Assembly (NCBI GenBank): GCA_963714255.1
Contig: CAVQNU010000012.1
Span: 24,514 to 88,513, forward strand
Length of the DNA stretch: 64,000 bases
Direction: 5' to 3'
Origin: Rhodovastum sp963714255
GTDB taxonomy: Bacteria; Pseudomonadota; Alphaproteobacteria; Acetobacterales; Acetobacteraceae
In this document: piece after piece, positions 53,400-62,699 of the stretch
Layout of the letters: every line of letters begins with the position of its first letter
How positions within the stretch are numbered: position 1 is the stretch's first letter
Position numbers and translations under genes: made by a program
Notes under the pieces: generated by a model
The model's input: the letters and a program-made list of their open reading frames with translations, nothing else
The model's database searches: none
What the model was told of the DNA's origin: nothing

Positions 53400-54797
53400 A
53401 TGCTGGAGCTGCTAACCCCGACCGAAACCGCCGCCGCCGACCGCGCCGCAGTCGCGCTCGGCCGCCCGGTCGCCTGGCTGATGGAGAATGCCGGCCGGGC
53501 GGTCGCGCGGGCGGTGCGGGCGCGTCTGCGTCCCTGCCGCGTCCTGGTGTTATGCGGCCCCGGCAACAACGGCGGCGACGGCTATGTGGCTGCGCGCCAT
53601 CTGCAAGCCGCGGGCTGGCCGGTGCGGATTGCCGCGTTGGCGCCGCCACGCGGCGAGGCGGCGGTGGCGGCGGCGCGCTGGCGCGGCCTGCGTGCGCCCT
53701 TCACCGCCGAGGCCGCCACCGGCGCGGATCTCGTGGTGGATGCGGTGTTCGGCGCCGGGCTGACGCGTGACCTCGATGCCGAGGTGGCCACGGTGCTCCG
53801 TGCGGCGCGCCGGCTGGTGGCGGTGGATGTGCCGAGCGGGCTGGACGGTGCCACCGGCACGGTGCGCTTCTATGCGCCGCGGGCAGAGCTGACCGTCACG
53901 TTCTTCCGCCTGAAACCCGGCCATCTGCTGCTGCCCGGCCGCACCTTGTGCGGGCCGACGGTGCTCGCCGATATCGGCTTGCCGGACGCGGCGCTGCCGG
54001 ATGGCGTGCGGACCTGGCGCAACCACCCGCTGCTCTGGACGCTGCCGGCGCCGCAGCCGGCCGGGCACAAATACAGCCGCGGCCATGTGACCGTATTGGG
54101 CGGTGCGGCGATGACCGGGGCGGCGCGGCTGGCGGCTGCGGCGGCGCGGCGGGCCGGCGCCGGAATGGTCACCATCGCCGCTGCCGGGTCGGCCGATGTC
54201 TACCGGGCCGGCGAGCCGGGCGTGATCGTCGACGAACGGAAGTTGCAATCCCTGCTCGCCGATCCACGGCGCAATGCCTGGGTGTGCGGCCCGGGGCTCG
54301 GCGCCGCCGCGGCCGGCGCGGCCTTGCCGGTGCTGCTGGCCGCCGGCCGGCAGGTGGTGGTCGATGCCGACGCGCTGACCGTCTGCGCAGGGAGCCCGGA
54401 GCGGCTGCGCGGGGCTGCCGTGCTGACACCGCACGCCGGCGAGTTTGCCCGCGTGTTCGGCCCGCCGGGCGAGGACCGGCTGACGGCGGTGCGGGCGGCG
54501 GCGGCGCGCACCGGTGCGGCGGTGCTGCTGAAGGGGGCCGACACCATCGTTGCCGCCGCGGACGGGCGCGCCGTGGTGAACGACAATGCCCCGCCCTGGC
54601 TCGCCACCGCCGGCGCCGGCGACGTGCTGGCCGGGGTGATCGCCGCCCTGCTGGCCCAGGGCATGCAAGCCTGGGAGGCCGCCTGCGCGGGCGCCTGGCT
54701 GCATGGCCATGCCGCTTCCCTGGCCGGGCCCGGCCTGATCGCCGAGGATCTACCACAGCTGCTGCCGCGCGCCTTCGCCGCCGCCGATGGACGCTGA
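53400..54797 (+). CDS. nnr: Bifunctional NAD(P)H-hydrate epimerase/ADP-dependent dehydratase
   Basis: The product has 465 residues. The epimerase domain (residues 1-210) has VLCGPGNNGGDGYVAARHL and VVDAVFGAGLTRDL and VDVPSGLDG. The dehydratase (carbohydrate-kinase fold) domain follows, with GHKYSRGHVTVLGG, AVLTPHAGEFARVFG, LLKGADTIVA and TAGAGDVLAGVIAALLAQG. Together they repair NADHX and NADPHX. The ATG at 53400 is 15 bases after a hairpin repeat. Confidence 0.93.
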   Translation: MLELLTPTETAAADRAAVALGRPVAWLMENAGRAVARAVRARLRPCRVLVLCGPGNNGGDGYVAARHLQAAGWPVRIAALAPPRGEAAVAAARWRGLRAPFTAEAATGADLVVDAVFGAGLTRDLDAEVATVLRAARRLVAVDVPSGLDGATGTVRFYAPRAELTVTFFRLKPGHLLLPGRTLCGPTVLADIGLPDAALPDGVRTWRNHPLLWTLPAPQPAGHKYSRGHVTVLGGAAMTGAARLAAAAARRAGAGMVTIAAAGSADVYRAGEPGVIVDERKLQSLLADPRRNAWVCGPGLGAAAAGAALPVLLAAGRQVVVDADALTVCAGSPERLRGAAVLTPHAGEFARVFGPPGEDRLTAVRAAAARTGAAVLLKGADTIVAAADGRAVVNDNAPPWLATAGAGDVLAGVIAALLAQGMQAWEAACAGAWLHGHAASLAGPGLIAEDLPQLLPRAFAAADGR

Positions 54798-54883
54798 CGG
54801 GAAATTCCGGCCCGTCCGCGGTGTCATTCCTTCGGCGTGCCGACCCGGCTAGATTTGCGCCGGCACAGCAAGCCTGCGACCGC

Positions 54884-55633
54884 ATGGAGGGTGGCTTGAT
54901 CCGCCTGCACGTCTTCCCCGACCCATGGGGCCTCAACCCCAGCCCGTTCTGCCTCAAAGCCGAAACCTATTGCCGGCTGGCGGGCGTACCCTACCGCCGC
55001 GTTGTTACGCTGCCGGTGCGCGCCCCGCGCGGCAAACTGCCGTTCATTGAGGACGTGGGGATGCGCGTCGCCGACAGCGGCGTGATCATCGAGCACCTCA
55101 AGCGCCGGTTTGGCGACCCGCTCGATGGCGCGCTCGACGATGGCCAGCGCGCCATCGGCCACCTGATCCGCCGCACCTGCGAGGAGAGCCTGTATTTCGT
55201 TCTGCTGCATGCCCGCTGGATCGACGCGGCCGGCTGGCAGGCAATCCGGCCGGCCTTCTTCGGCTCGCTGCCGCCGCTGCTGCGCGACGCTGTGGCCTGG
55301 TCGGCGCGACGCGGGGTGCGGCAGGCCCTGTACGGTCAGGGCTATGGCAGGCATGGCGCGGCGGGACTCCGCGTCCTCGGCGCCGCGGACCTTACCGCCC
55401 TGGCCACGGTGCTTGCGGACCGGCCGTTCGCCCTCGGCGCCCGGCCGACCTCGACGGATGCGACGCTGTATGGGCTGCTCGCCAATATTCTTGATGCGCC
55501 GGTGCCAACGTCGCTGGCCGAGGAAGCTCGCCGTCACCCCGTGCTTGCGGCCTACACGGCGCGCATGCGCTCGGTGATCCCGCCCCCGGTCAATGGCGAG
55601 GCTCCGGCGAAGGAGGCCACCCGGCCGGGGTGA
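54884..55633 (+). CDS. Glutathione S-transferase-like (metaxin/Fax-type) protein
   Basis: The product has 249 residues from ATG 54884; a TTG at 54896 with GGAGGG close upstream is an alternative start. LHVFPDPWGLNPSPFCLKAETYCRLAGVPYRRV is a thioredoxin-fold N-terminal domain of the GST_N_4/Fax type, and LPFIEDVGMRVADSGVIIEHL is the cis-Pro and SNAIL-like region. A helical C-terminal GST domain follows. The activity is unknown. No other GST gene is nearby. Confidence 0.83.
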   Translation: MEGGLIRLHVFPDPWGLNPSPFCLKAETYCRLAGVPYRRVVTLPVRAPRGKLPFIEDVGMRVADSGVIIEHLKRRFGDPLDGALDDGQRAIGHLIRRTCEESLYFVLLHARWIDAAGWQAIRPAFFGSLPPLLRDAVAWSARRGVRQALYGQGYGRHGAAGLRVLGAADLTALATVLADRPFALGARPTSTDATLYGLLANILDAPVPTSLAEEARRHPVLAAYTARMRSVIPPPVNGEAPAKEATRPG

Positions 55634-55791
55634 CCGAGACGCCGTGACACACGGCCCGGCGGCAGCGAAGCCCGATAGAAAACCGCTGTCCCGCTGCCCG
55701 ACTGCCTGTAAAGTTGCTCTCCCCGTCGCGGGCGCGGCCGGCACAACGCCGCTGCCCGGCGCAACAGGGAAGCGGTTGAGGGGTGGAGGAG

Positions 55792-58174
55792 ATGAACGCA
55801 CCGGTTTCAACCATCGTGCCGACCGCCGACGAGTCCCGCAAATTTGCGCTGCTGCGCCAGATCGAGCGCAAGCTGCTCTGGCTGTCGGCCTGGATGATCC
55901 ACAACGCCAACCATGTCCGGGCGAACCGGGACGGGCTGAAGGTGGGCGGCCACCAGGCCTCCTGCGCCTCCTGCGTTTCCATCATGACGGCGCTGTATTT
56001 CGAAATCCTGCGCCCGCAGGACCGGGTAGCGGTGAAACCGCATGCCGGGCCGGTGTTCCACGCCATCAACGCCCTGTTCGGCCGGCAGGTGCGCGAGAAG
56101 ATGGAGGGGCTGCGGCAGTTCGGCGGCGCACAATCCTATCCGAGCCGCACCAAGGACGGGCCGGAAGTCGATTTCTCCACCGGGTCGGTGGGGCTCGGCG
56201 TGGCGATGACCAGTTTTTCGTCGCTAATTTCCGACTATGTGCGGCTGCACGGCTTGGCCCCCGAGCCGCTGCCGCCGGGCCGGCACATCGCCATCGCGGG
56301 CGACGCCGAACTGGACGAGGGCAATATCTACGAGGCGCTGCTGGAAGGCTGGAAGCACGACATCCGCAACGTCTGGTGGATCATCGACTACAACCGCCAG
56401 AGCCTGGATTCGGTGGTGCCCGACCGGCTGTTCGGCCGCATCGAGGGCCTGTTCCGCGACATGGGCTGGAACGTGGTGACGATGAAATACGGCCGTCACC
56501 TGCAGGCCGCCTTCGCCCGCGAGGACGGCGAGGAATTGCGCCGCTGGATCGACGACTGCCCCAACAGCCTGTACTCGGCCCTGACCTTCCAGGGCGGGGC
56601 GGCGTGGCGGCAGGCGGTGCTGGCCGATCTTGGCCGGGTGCGCGGCGTGCGCGCCATCATCGACCCGCTGTCGGACGACGAGCTGGCTGCGCTGATGACC
56701 AATCTCGGCGGCCACGACATCGCGTTCCTGATCGAGACCCTGCGCGCCGCCGATGCCGCCGGCGACCAGCCGACCTGCTTCATCGCCTACACCATCAAGG
56801 GCATGGGCCTGCCCTTCGCCGGGCACAAAGACAACCATGCCGGGCTGATGACCAAGGAGCAGATGCAAGGGTTCCGCACGTCCATGGGCATCCGGCCCGG
56901 CCATGAATGGGACGATTTTGAAGGGACTCGAGGCGGGCGAAGCCGAACTGCGCGCCTTTCTGGCCGCGGTTCCGTTCGCAGCCCCCCTCACCCCGGCCGG
57001 ACGCTGCCTTACCGCACCGGTCGTCGATGTGCCCCGGGCGCTGCCGCTGCCCAAGGTCGCGGGGCGGAAAACCTCCACCCAGAACGGGTTCGGCGACATC
57101 CTGGCCGAAATCGGCCGCGGCCAGGGGGAGCTGAAGGATCTGGCGGCGCATATCCTTACCACCAGCCCGGACGTGACGGTTTCCACCAATCTTGGCCCCT
57201 GGGTGAACCGGCGCGGGGTGTTCGACCGGCACACCCGCAACGACGTGTTCCGCGACGCCAAGCTGGCCAGCGCCCAGCGCTGGGGCATGACGCCAGAGGG
57301 GCAGCATATCGAACTGGGCATCGCGGAACAAAACCTGTTTCTGTTGCTCGGCGCCGCCGGGCTGGCGCCGGGGCTGCACGGGGCGCGGCTGCTGCCGATC
57401 GGGACGGTGTATGATCCGTTCGTCAATCGCGGGCTCGATGCGCTGATTTACGCCTGCTACCAGGATGCGCGTTTTTTGCTCGTCTCCACCCCTTCCGGCC
57501 TGTCGCTGGCGCCGGAAGGCGGGCAGCACCAGAGCATCAATACGCCGCTGCTGGGCATGAGCACCGACCGGTTGGCCAGCTACGAGCCGGCGCATGTCGA
57601 CGAGCTGGCGATCCTGCTGCGCCACGCGTTCGTGCATATGCAGAAGCCGGAGGGCTCGGCGGTGTGGCTGCGCCTGTCCACCCGCGCCATCGCCCAGCCG
57701 GTCCGCACGCTCGACGCCGGGGCGGTGATCGCCGGCGCCCATTGGGCGGTGCCGCCGGCACCGGGGGCGCGCATCGCGCTGGCCTACCAGGGGCCGATCG
57801 CGCCCGAGGCGGAATCGGCGTTCGCCGTGCTGCGCGCGGAAGTGCCGGAGGCGGGACTGCTGGCCGTCACCAGCCCCGACCGGCTGCACGCCGGCTGGCT
57901 CGCGGCCGCGCGGGCGCGGCGGGGGGGGGAGCCTGGAACGATTGCGCATATCGAGCGCATCCTGGCGCCGCTGGCGCCCGGGGCGGCACTGGTGACGGTG
58001 CTGGACGGCCACCCGGCGAGCCATTCCTGGCTCGGCGCGGTGCGGGGAAACCGCGTGGTGCCGCTGGGTCCCGACCACTTCGGGCAGAGCGGCGATATTC
58101 CGGACCTGTACCGCGAATACGGCCTGGACGAGGATGCTATTCTGGACGCCTGCGCGCAGGCACTGCTGGGGTAA
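55792..58174 (+). CDS. AceE/transketolase-type ThDP enzyme, interrupted by an apparent frameshift
   Basis: The first part (KLLWLSAWMIHNANHVRANRDG, HAGPVFHAINALFG and the ThDP motif IAGDAELDEGNIYEAL) runs in one frame to HEWDDF near 56917. The second (GLEAGEAELRAFLAAVPFA, STNLGPWVNR, ELGIAEQNLFLLLGAAGL) runs in the next frame to 58174. One extra base, for example a T in TTTT at 56916-56919, explains this; the joined protein has 793 residues. It resembles homodimeric pyruvate dehydrogenase E1 or the long transketolase-like enzymes of alphaproteobacteria. The substrate is uncertain. Sequence error is likely. Confidence 0.82.
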
Positions 58175-58247
58175 GGAAGCAAGGCCAGGGCTCCGCCCTG
58201 GACCCGCCAAGGGCCGAGAGGCCCCTGTGGACCCCGTTCCTTAAGTA
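58175..58247. repeat. Two-hairpin repeat, copy 13 (one unit)
   Basis: GGCCAGGGCTCCGCCCTGG and CCAAGGGCCGAGAGGCCCCTGTGG, then CCTTAAGTAATGGG, directly after the stop at 58174. Confidence 0.8.
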
Positions 58248-58343
58248 ATGGGTGCCCGTGCGGGCAGCGTGGGCGCTGCGCTGGCCATCGGACAGGCAAC
58301 GTCATCGCGCCAAGGCGCCCCGCCGTTGTCAGGGCTCCGGCCC

Positions 58344-59159
58344 TCACTTCGGTCGTGCGGCCAGGTAACCCAGATAGGCGATGACCGCATCGATCTCGGG
58401 CTCCGGGATGGCGGCGGCGTCGAAGGCCGGCATCCGCTGGTCGGGCCAGGTGCGCACGGCGGCCGGGTTGCGAATCAGCGCACGCAGACCGGCTTCGGTA
58501 AAATACGCCACCGCCGGCATCGGCCGCAGCAGATCGGGTCCAACCGTCCCCTCACCGCTACCGCCAAGGCGATGGCAGGGCAGGCAGTTGGCGATAAAGA
58601 CCGCCTGGCCGCGGCGGGCCGGCGCATCTGCCGGAACCGACGGATCGATCGCGATCGCCGGCCACCGCTGCACCGGAGAGGCGACCGCCGTCAGCGCGGC
58701 CAATGCATAGGTCCATTGCTCAGATGATATCCGTGCGTGCTCGGGAGCCAGCCAGATCAGATAAAACGGGCCGGCCGAAACGGTCGTGCCGGGCAGAGGC
58801 GGCCAAGGATGGGAAGGGTCCTCGACCGCCACCCATGCCACCGCCGCCCCCTCGATCAGTGCGCGCGGAAGATGCGCGACGAACCCGTCACTGGCGCGCG
58901 CCTCGATCGTGTCCGCCGCGTCTGGCGGCAACGCCGAGAGCAAAGCGCGCAGCGGCACGGCCCGGTAGGTCATGGCCGCACGATAGGAGGGGTCGTGCGG
59001 GACCACGACCGTCGCGGCGTCAGGCGAGGCCAGCAATGCGCTATCGGTGAACTGCCGGGTTGCACCGCCGGCTGTGACCACAAGCGCCGCGGCGACGGCC
59101 ACTGCCGGCGCAGCGGCAAGGCCGGTCAGCATCAGGATCAACAGGCGGATCAGCCTCAC
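58344..59159 (-). CDS. Periplasmic cytochrome c with an N-terminal sulphite-oxidase-like domain
   Basis: The product has 271 residues from a GTG at 59159. The leader RLIRLLILMLTGLAAAPAVAVA is a signal peptide. The first domain (TDSALLASPDAATVVVP, MTYRAVPLRALLSAL, APEHARISSEQWTYALAAL) recalls the molybdopterin-oxidoreductase fold without a visible cofactor cysteine. The second is a class I cytochrome c with CLPCH and the axial methionine in DQRMPAFDA. It should carry electrons in the periplasm; the partner is unknown. Confidence 0.8.
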   Translation of the reverse strand: MRLIRLLILMLTGLAAAPAVAVAAALVVTAGGATRQFTDSALLASPDAATVVVPHDPSYRAAMTYRAVPLRALLSALPPDAADTIEARASDGFVAHLPRALIEGAAVAWVAVEDPSHPWPPLPGTTVSAGPFYLIWLAPEHARISSEQWTYALAALTAVASPVQRWPAIAIDPSVPADAPARRGQAVFIANCLPCHRLGGSGEGTVGPDLLRPMPAVAYFTEAGLRALIRNPAAVRTWPDQRMPAFDAAAIPEPEIDAVIAYLGYLAARPK

Positions 59160-59391
59160 GCGATTTCTTTCACCCAATGTTGGTCCGCGTTCTGCGGCCG
59201 AGCTTACGGCCGGATGTTCCCTTCGGCCAATGCCTGCGCCCGATCGAGCGGCCGTCTGCCGGCACTTGACCGCCCGGTGTCGTTCGGCGTGCCTCTTGTA
59301 GAACCCTGCTCGCCCAAACACTCTGTCATAGCGGCTCATCGCAGCGACGGGATTTCTTCCCGGAGGCGGGCTGACCGCAATGGAGGAGACG

Positions 59392-60153
59392 ATGATCAGG
59401 GCGATCCTGAAAGTGGCGTTCCTGGCCCCTGTGGTGATCGCTGGCCTCTTTATCCTCGCGCCGGCGCAATTTGCGGCGGCGCGAGGCTGGCTCGCCGGCG
59501 TCACCACGTTCACGCCGGCCATTTGCGCCATCGCGCCGGGGCCGTGCTTTGACGCGCGCAGGCGCAACCTGCAGGCCGCACTGGTGAAACTGCACGACGG
59601 CCGGACGCAGGCCGAGGCGGGGCTGCATGCCATCGACACTGAGGACGCCAAGCAGAACGCATTGCTTGATGCCAACACCGCTCTGCAGACCGCCCTGCGC
59701 ACCCGCGCCAGTGAGATGATCCGCGCCGGCGCGACCAGCCTGACCTTCCAGGGCAAGACCTACAGCCGCCCGGAAGCCGAGCAACAGGCGCAGCTCCTGA
59801 TCCGGGAGGAGGCCGATTTCCGGGCAACGATCGCCCGGTTCGCCAGCCGCCGGACACAGCTGACCGAGGCGCTGACGGCCGTGGTGGTTGAGGACAACCG
59901 CATCTCGGTCATGCTGGCGACGCTGGCGGCCGAGAAGGCCATCGTGGTGGCGACCGGCAGCCTGGAGGGTGCGCAAACACTCCTGGACGATGCCAAATTG
60001 ACCGAGCGCCGCGCCAACGAGGTGACCGAGGCAGTTGTCCGCAGCACCCGTGAGATGGCCAGCTTGCCCGCTATCGCAGCGGCGCCCGGGCCGGTATTCG
60101 ACTTCAGCGGCTGGGCCGAAGGCCAGGCCGGCGCACTCGCTCCGGCCAAATAG
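59392..60153 (+). CDS. Membrane-anchored coiled-coil protein of unknown function
   Basis: The product has 253 residues. ATG 59392 has GGAGGAG upstream and is preferred to the in-frame ATG at 59380, which overlaps that site. One N-terminal hydrophobic segment (AFLAPVVIAGLFILAPAQF) anchors it, with two cysteines close by (ICAIAPGPC). About 150 residues of heptad-rich helix follow (RTQAEAGLHAIDTEDAKQNALLDAN, TLAAEKAIVVATGSLEGAQTLL). The C-terminus is flexible. No family was recognised. Confidence 0.7.
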   Translation: MIRAILKVAFLAPVVIAGLFILAPAQFAAARGWLAGVTTFTPAICAIAPGPCFDARRRNLQAALVKLHDGRTQAEAGLHAIDTEDAKQNALLDANTALQTALRTRASEMIRAGATSLTFQGKTYSRPEAEQQAQLLIREEADFRATIARFASRRTQLTEALTAVVVEDNRISVMLATLAAEKAIVVATGSLEGAQTLLDDAKLTERRANEVTEAVVRSTREMASLPAIAAAPGPVFDFSGWAEGQAGALAPAK

Positions 60154-60423
60154 GCGGCAAGTCGCCGTTGCAAGCCGCGTTTCAGGGCCTTCCGGGGTCC
60201 CGGTCCACGCCGATCAGGCCCCCGGCGGGCCCCTGTTTATCGTCTGACTTCAATGCTTTGTTCTGCATCGGCGCCGGGGGGGGACGGCGCGCCGCCGCAC
60301 AGCACGCCGATCTTGCGCATCGGCCGCATCCTCAAATCGCGCCCTTCACTCTGGCGTTTGGCGCCGGTGCCGACCGAAATTGCCACACCAAATCATTGCT
60401 GCGCGCGTTGCGCTGAAGCCAGC
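60154..60423. other. Intergenic DNA before the insertion-sequence cluster
   Basis: No gene or repeat is supported in these 270 bases. Confidence 0.35.
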
Positions 60424-61844
60424 CTAGCACTACTTTGGCACTTCAAAAATCGGGCCGCGTTCCCATCTGACGGTCATGCAGATGGGAACCACTTTTACAC
60501 TGCCGCATGACATCGACGCCGACCTTGACCGTTGGCTGGCGCCATTCCTCGACGTGATCGGCCGCAGCACGCGGCGCAGAATGGCGCCGCTGTATGTGCG
60601 TGGCCTGTTGGGGCCGGACGGGCCGAAGAGCATCCAGCCGATGGCGGAGCGGCTCGGACTGCCCGGGCACGACCAGTTGCACCACTTCATCACCAGCCCG
60701 GCCTGGGACGACGCCCCGCTGTGGCGCGTGCTCGCCGAGCAGGCCGACCGACAGGTCGGCGGCATGGATGCCGTGCTGGTGGTCGACGACAGCGGCATGC
60801 CCAAGAAGGGCACGGCGTCGGTCGGCGTGGCGCCGCAATACTGTGGCGAACTGGGCAAGACGGCGAACTGCCAGGTGCTGGTCTCGCTGACGCTGGCGCG
60901 CGGGGGGGGCGCGGTGCCGGTTGGGCTGCGGCTGTTCCTGCCCGCCGCCTGGACCGACGATCCGGATCGCTGTGCGGCCGCGGGCGTGCCGACGACAGCG
61001 CAAGCGGCGCAGACCAAGCCCGGGATTGCGCTGGCTGAGATCGACCGGGTGATCGCCGCCGGGCTGCGCTTTGGCTGCGTGCTCGGCGACGCCGGGTATG
61101 GCAGCAGCCCGATGGTCCGGCAGGGACTGGACGAGCGCGGGCTGTCCTGGGCGGTCGGGATTGCCTGCACCCAGCTTGTCTACCCAACGACAGTCAGGCT
61201 GCGCCCGGCGCGCACGCCGACCGGGCGCCCGAGCAAGCACCCGGTGGCGAACCGGCCGCCGCGCACCGCGTCCGAGACGCTGGACAAGCAGCGCTGGCGT
61301 CGCATCACCTGGCGCGGTGGCACCAAAGGCCCGCTCGGCGCCCGCTTCGCCGCTGTGCGGGTGCGCGTGGCGGACGGACCAACCAACGCGGACAAGGCGC
61401 GCCTGCCCGGCGAGGAGGTCTGGCTGATCGGCGAATGGCGCGACAGCGGCGAGAAGAAATACCACCTCAGCAACCTGCCGGAACGGACCTCGCTGCGGCG
61501 GCTGGCCGCCACCGTCAAGGCGCGCTGGTCCTGCGAGCAGGTCCATCAGCAACTCAAACAGGAACTTGGCCTGGGTGACTTCGAGGGCCGATCCTGGAGC
61601 GGCCTGCATCGGCACGCGCTGATGACCTGCATTGCATTTGGCTATCTGCAACACCGGCGCCTGAAGGCTGCGGGTCGGGGAAAAAAAGCTGGCCCCCAAC
61701 GGGCCACCTCCACAGCCCTCGCTGCCTGAGATCCGCCGCGCCATCATCGCCAAGCTGTTCGCTCCGCCAGCAATTCCTTATCGTTGCCCCCACTGTAATC
61801 GGCGGTTTTCTCAACACGCTTCTAAAGTGCTAAAGTAGTGCTAG
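60424..61844 (+). mobile_element. IS701-family insertion sequence
   Basis: Terminal inverted repeats are CACTACTTTGGCACTT at 60428 and the complement of CACTACTTTAGCACTT ending at 61840 (one mismatch). Both ends are flanked by CTAG (60424-60427 and 61841-61844), which fits a 4-base target duplication. One transposase gene lies inside. Confidence 0.85.
60476..61729 (+). CDS. IS701-family transposase
   Basis: The product has 417 residues. The DDE residues can be placed in VVDDSGMPKKGTASVGV, CVLGDAGYGSSPMVRQ and WSCEQVHQQLKQELGLGDFEGRSW, a typical IS701 C-terminus. LYVRGLLGPDGPKSIQPMAERLGL is the conserved N-terminal block. The gene is intact, so the element could be active. Confidence 0.9.
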   Translation: MQMGTTFTLPHDIDADLDRWLAPFLDVIGRSTRRRMAPLYVRGLLGPDGPKSIQPMAERLGLPGHDQLHHFITSPAWDDAPLWRVLAEQADRQVGGMDAVLVVDDSGMPKKGTASVGVAPQYCGELGKTANCQVLVSLTLARGGGAVPVGLRLFLPAAWTDDPDRCAAAGVPTTAQAAQTKPGIALAEIDRVIAAGLRFGCVLGDAGYGSSPMVRQGLDERGLSWAVGIACTQLVYPTTVRLRPARTPTGRPSKHPVANRPPRTASETLDKQRWRRITWRGGTKGPLGARFAAVRVRVADGPTNADKARLPGEEVWLIGEWRDSGEKKYHLSNLPERTSLRRLAATVKARWSCEQVHQQLKQELGLGDFEGRSWSGLHRHALMTCIAFGYLQHRRLKAAGRGKKAGPQRATSTALAA

Positions 61845-61845
61845 G

Positions 61846-62680
61846 TTCCAGAACTCAATTGGCCCACCAGAGGACGATAGCCGCCAAGGCGATGGCTGAG
61901 GCGAAATTGCGGGCGAGCTTGTCGTAGCGGGTGGCGATGCGGCGGAAATCCTTCAGTCGATTGAACATCCGCTCGACGAGATTGCGCCGTTTGTAGGTCT
62001 CCCGATTGATCGGCCACTGATGCTTGCGAGTCGGGTTGGTAGGGATGACGGTGGCGGTGCCGCGGAAGGCGAGGTCCTGGCGCAGTTGCTGGGCGTCATA
62101 GCCGGCATCGCCGATCAGGCAGCCCTGCGAGGGCAGCGGCGGAACAAGCTCGTAGGCGGCGGTGATGTCGGCGACGTTACCCGGCGTCAGCAAGAAGCGG
62201 AACAGCCGGCCCTCGCCGTCGCAGATGGCGTGGATTTTGGTAGTCCGCCCGCCACGGGAGCGGCCGATTGCCTGCGCCTCGGCCCCCCTTTTCCGCCGGC
62301 CGCCGCGCGCTGGACCTTGATCGAGGTGCTGTCGATCGACCGCACGTCCTTCGGGACCGTTTCCAGCAGAGCTTCGAAGATCGCCAGCCACCGACCGCTA
62401 CGGCTCCATCGGTTGAACCGGTTATAGACCGTCGTGCTGGGACCATAGACCGCCGGACAATCCTGCCAGCGGCAGCCGCTGCGCAAAACATGGATGATAC
62501 CGCTGATGATCCGCCGGCCATCCTTGCGCCGCGCACCCGGATAGACCGTCGGAAGCAGCGGCTCAATCGCCGCCCAAGCCACATCACTCAGCCAGTACTC
62601 GCCAGCCATCGCTCATCTCCCTCCGCTCATCCAATTGACTGAGCAAATCACAAAGCAACGCCCGATTCCTAGAGTCTGAT
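61846..62680 (-). mobile_element. IS5-family insertion sequence (approximate ends)
   Basis: The transposase gene at 61855-62609 and its flanks make up the element. The left end abuts the IS701 element directly. The terminal repeats could not be fixed by eye; AGGTTCCAGAACT near 61843 and AGACTCTAGGAAT (minus strand, near 62670) are imperfect candidates. Confidence 0.7.
61855..62609 (-). CDS. IS5-family transposase made by -1 programmed frameshifting
   Basis: Two overlapping frames form one protein. The first (MAGEYWLSDVAWAAIEPLLP, RRIISGIIHVLRSGCRWQDCP) reads 62609-62187. The second (IGRSRGGRTTKIHAICDGEGR, CLIGDAGYDAQQL, RNLVERMFNRLKDFRRIATRYDK) ends at 61855 and carries the last D and E of the DDE triad. 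They are linked by a canonical A-AAA-GGG slippery heptamer, with bases at 62283-62292 on the plus strand. This is normal for the IS427 group. The gene looks functional. Confidence 0.88.
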
Positions 62681-62699
62681 TGAGTTTGGAGCCTGGTCC

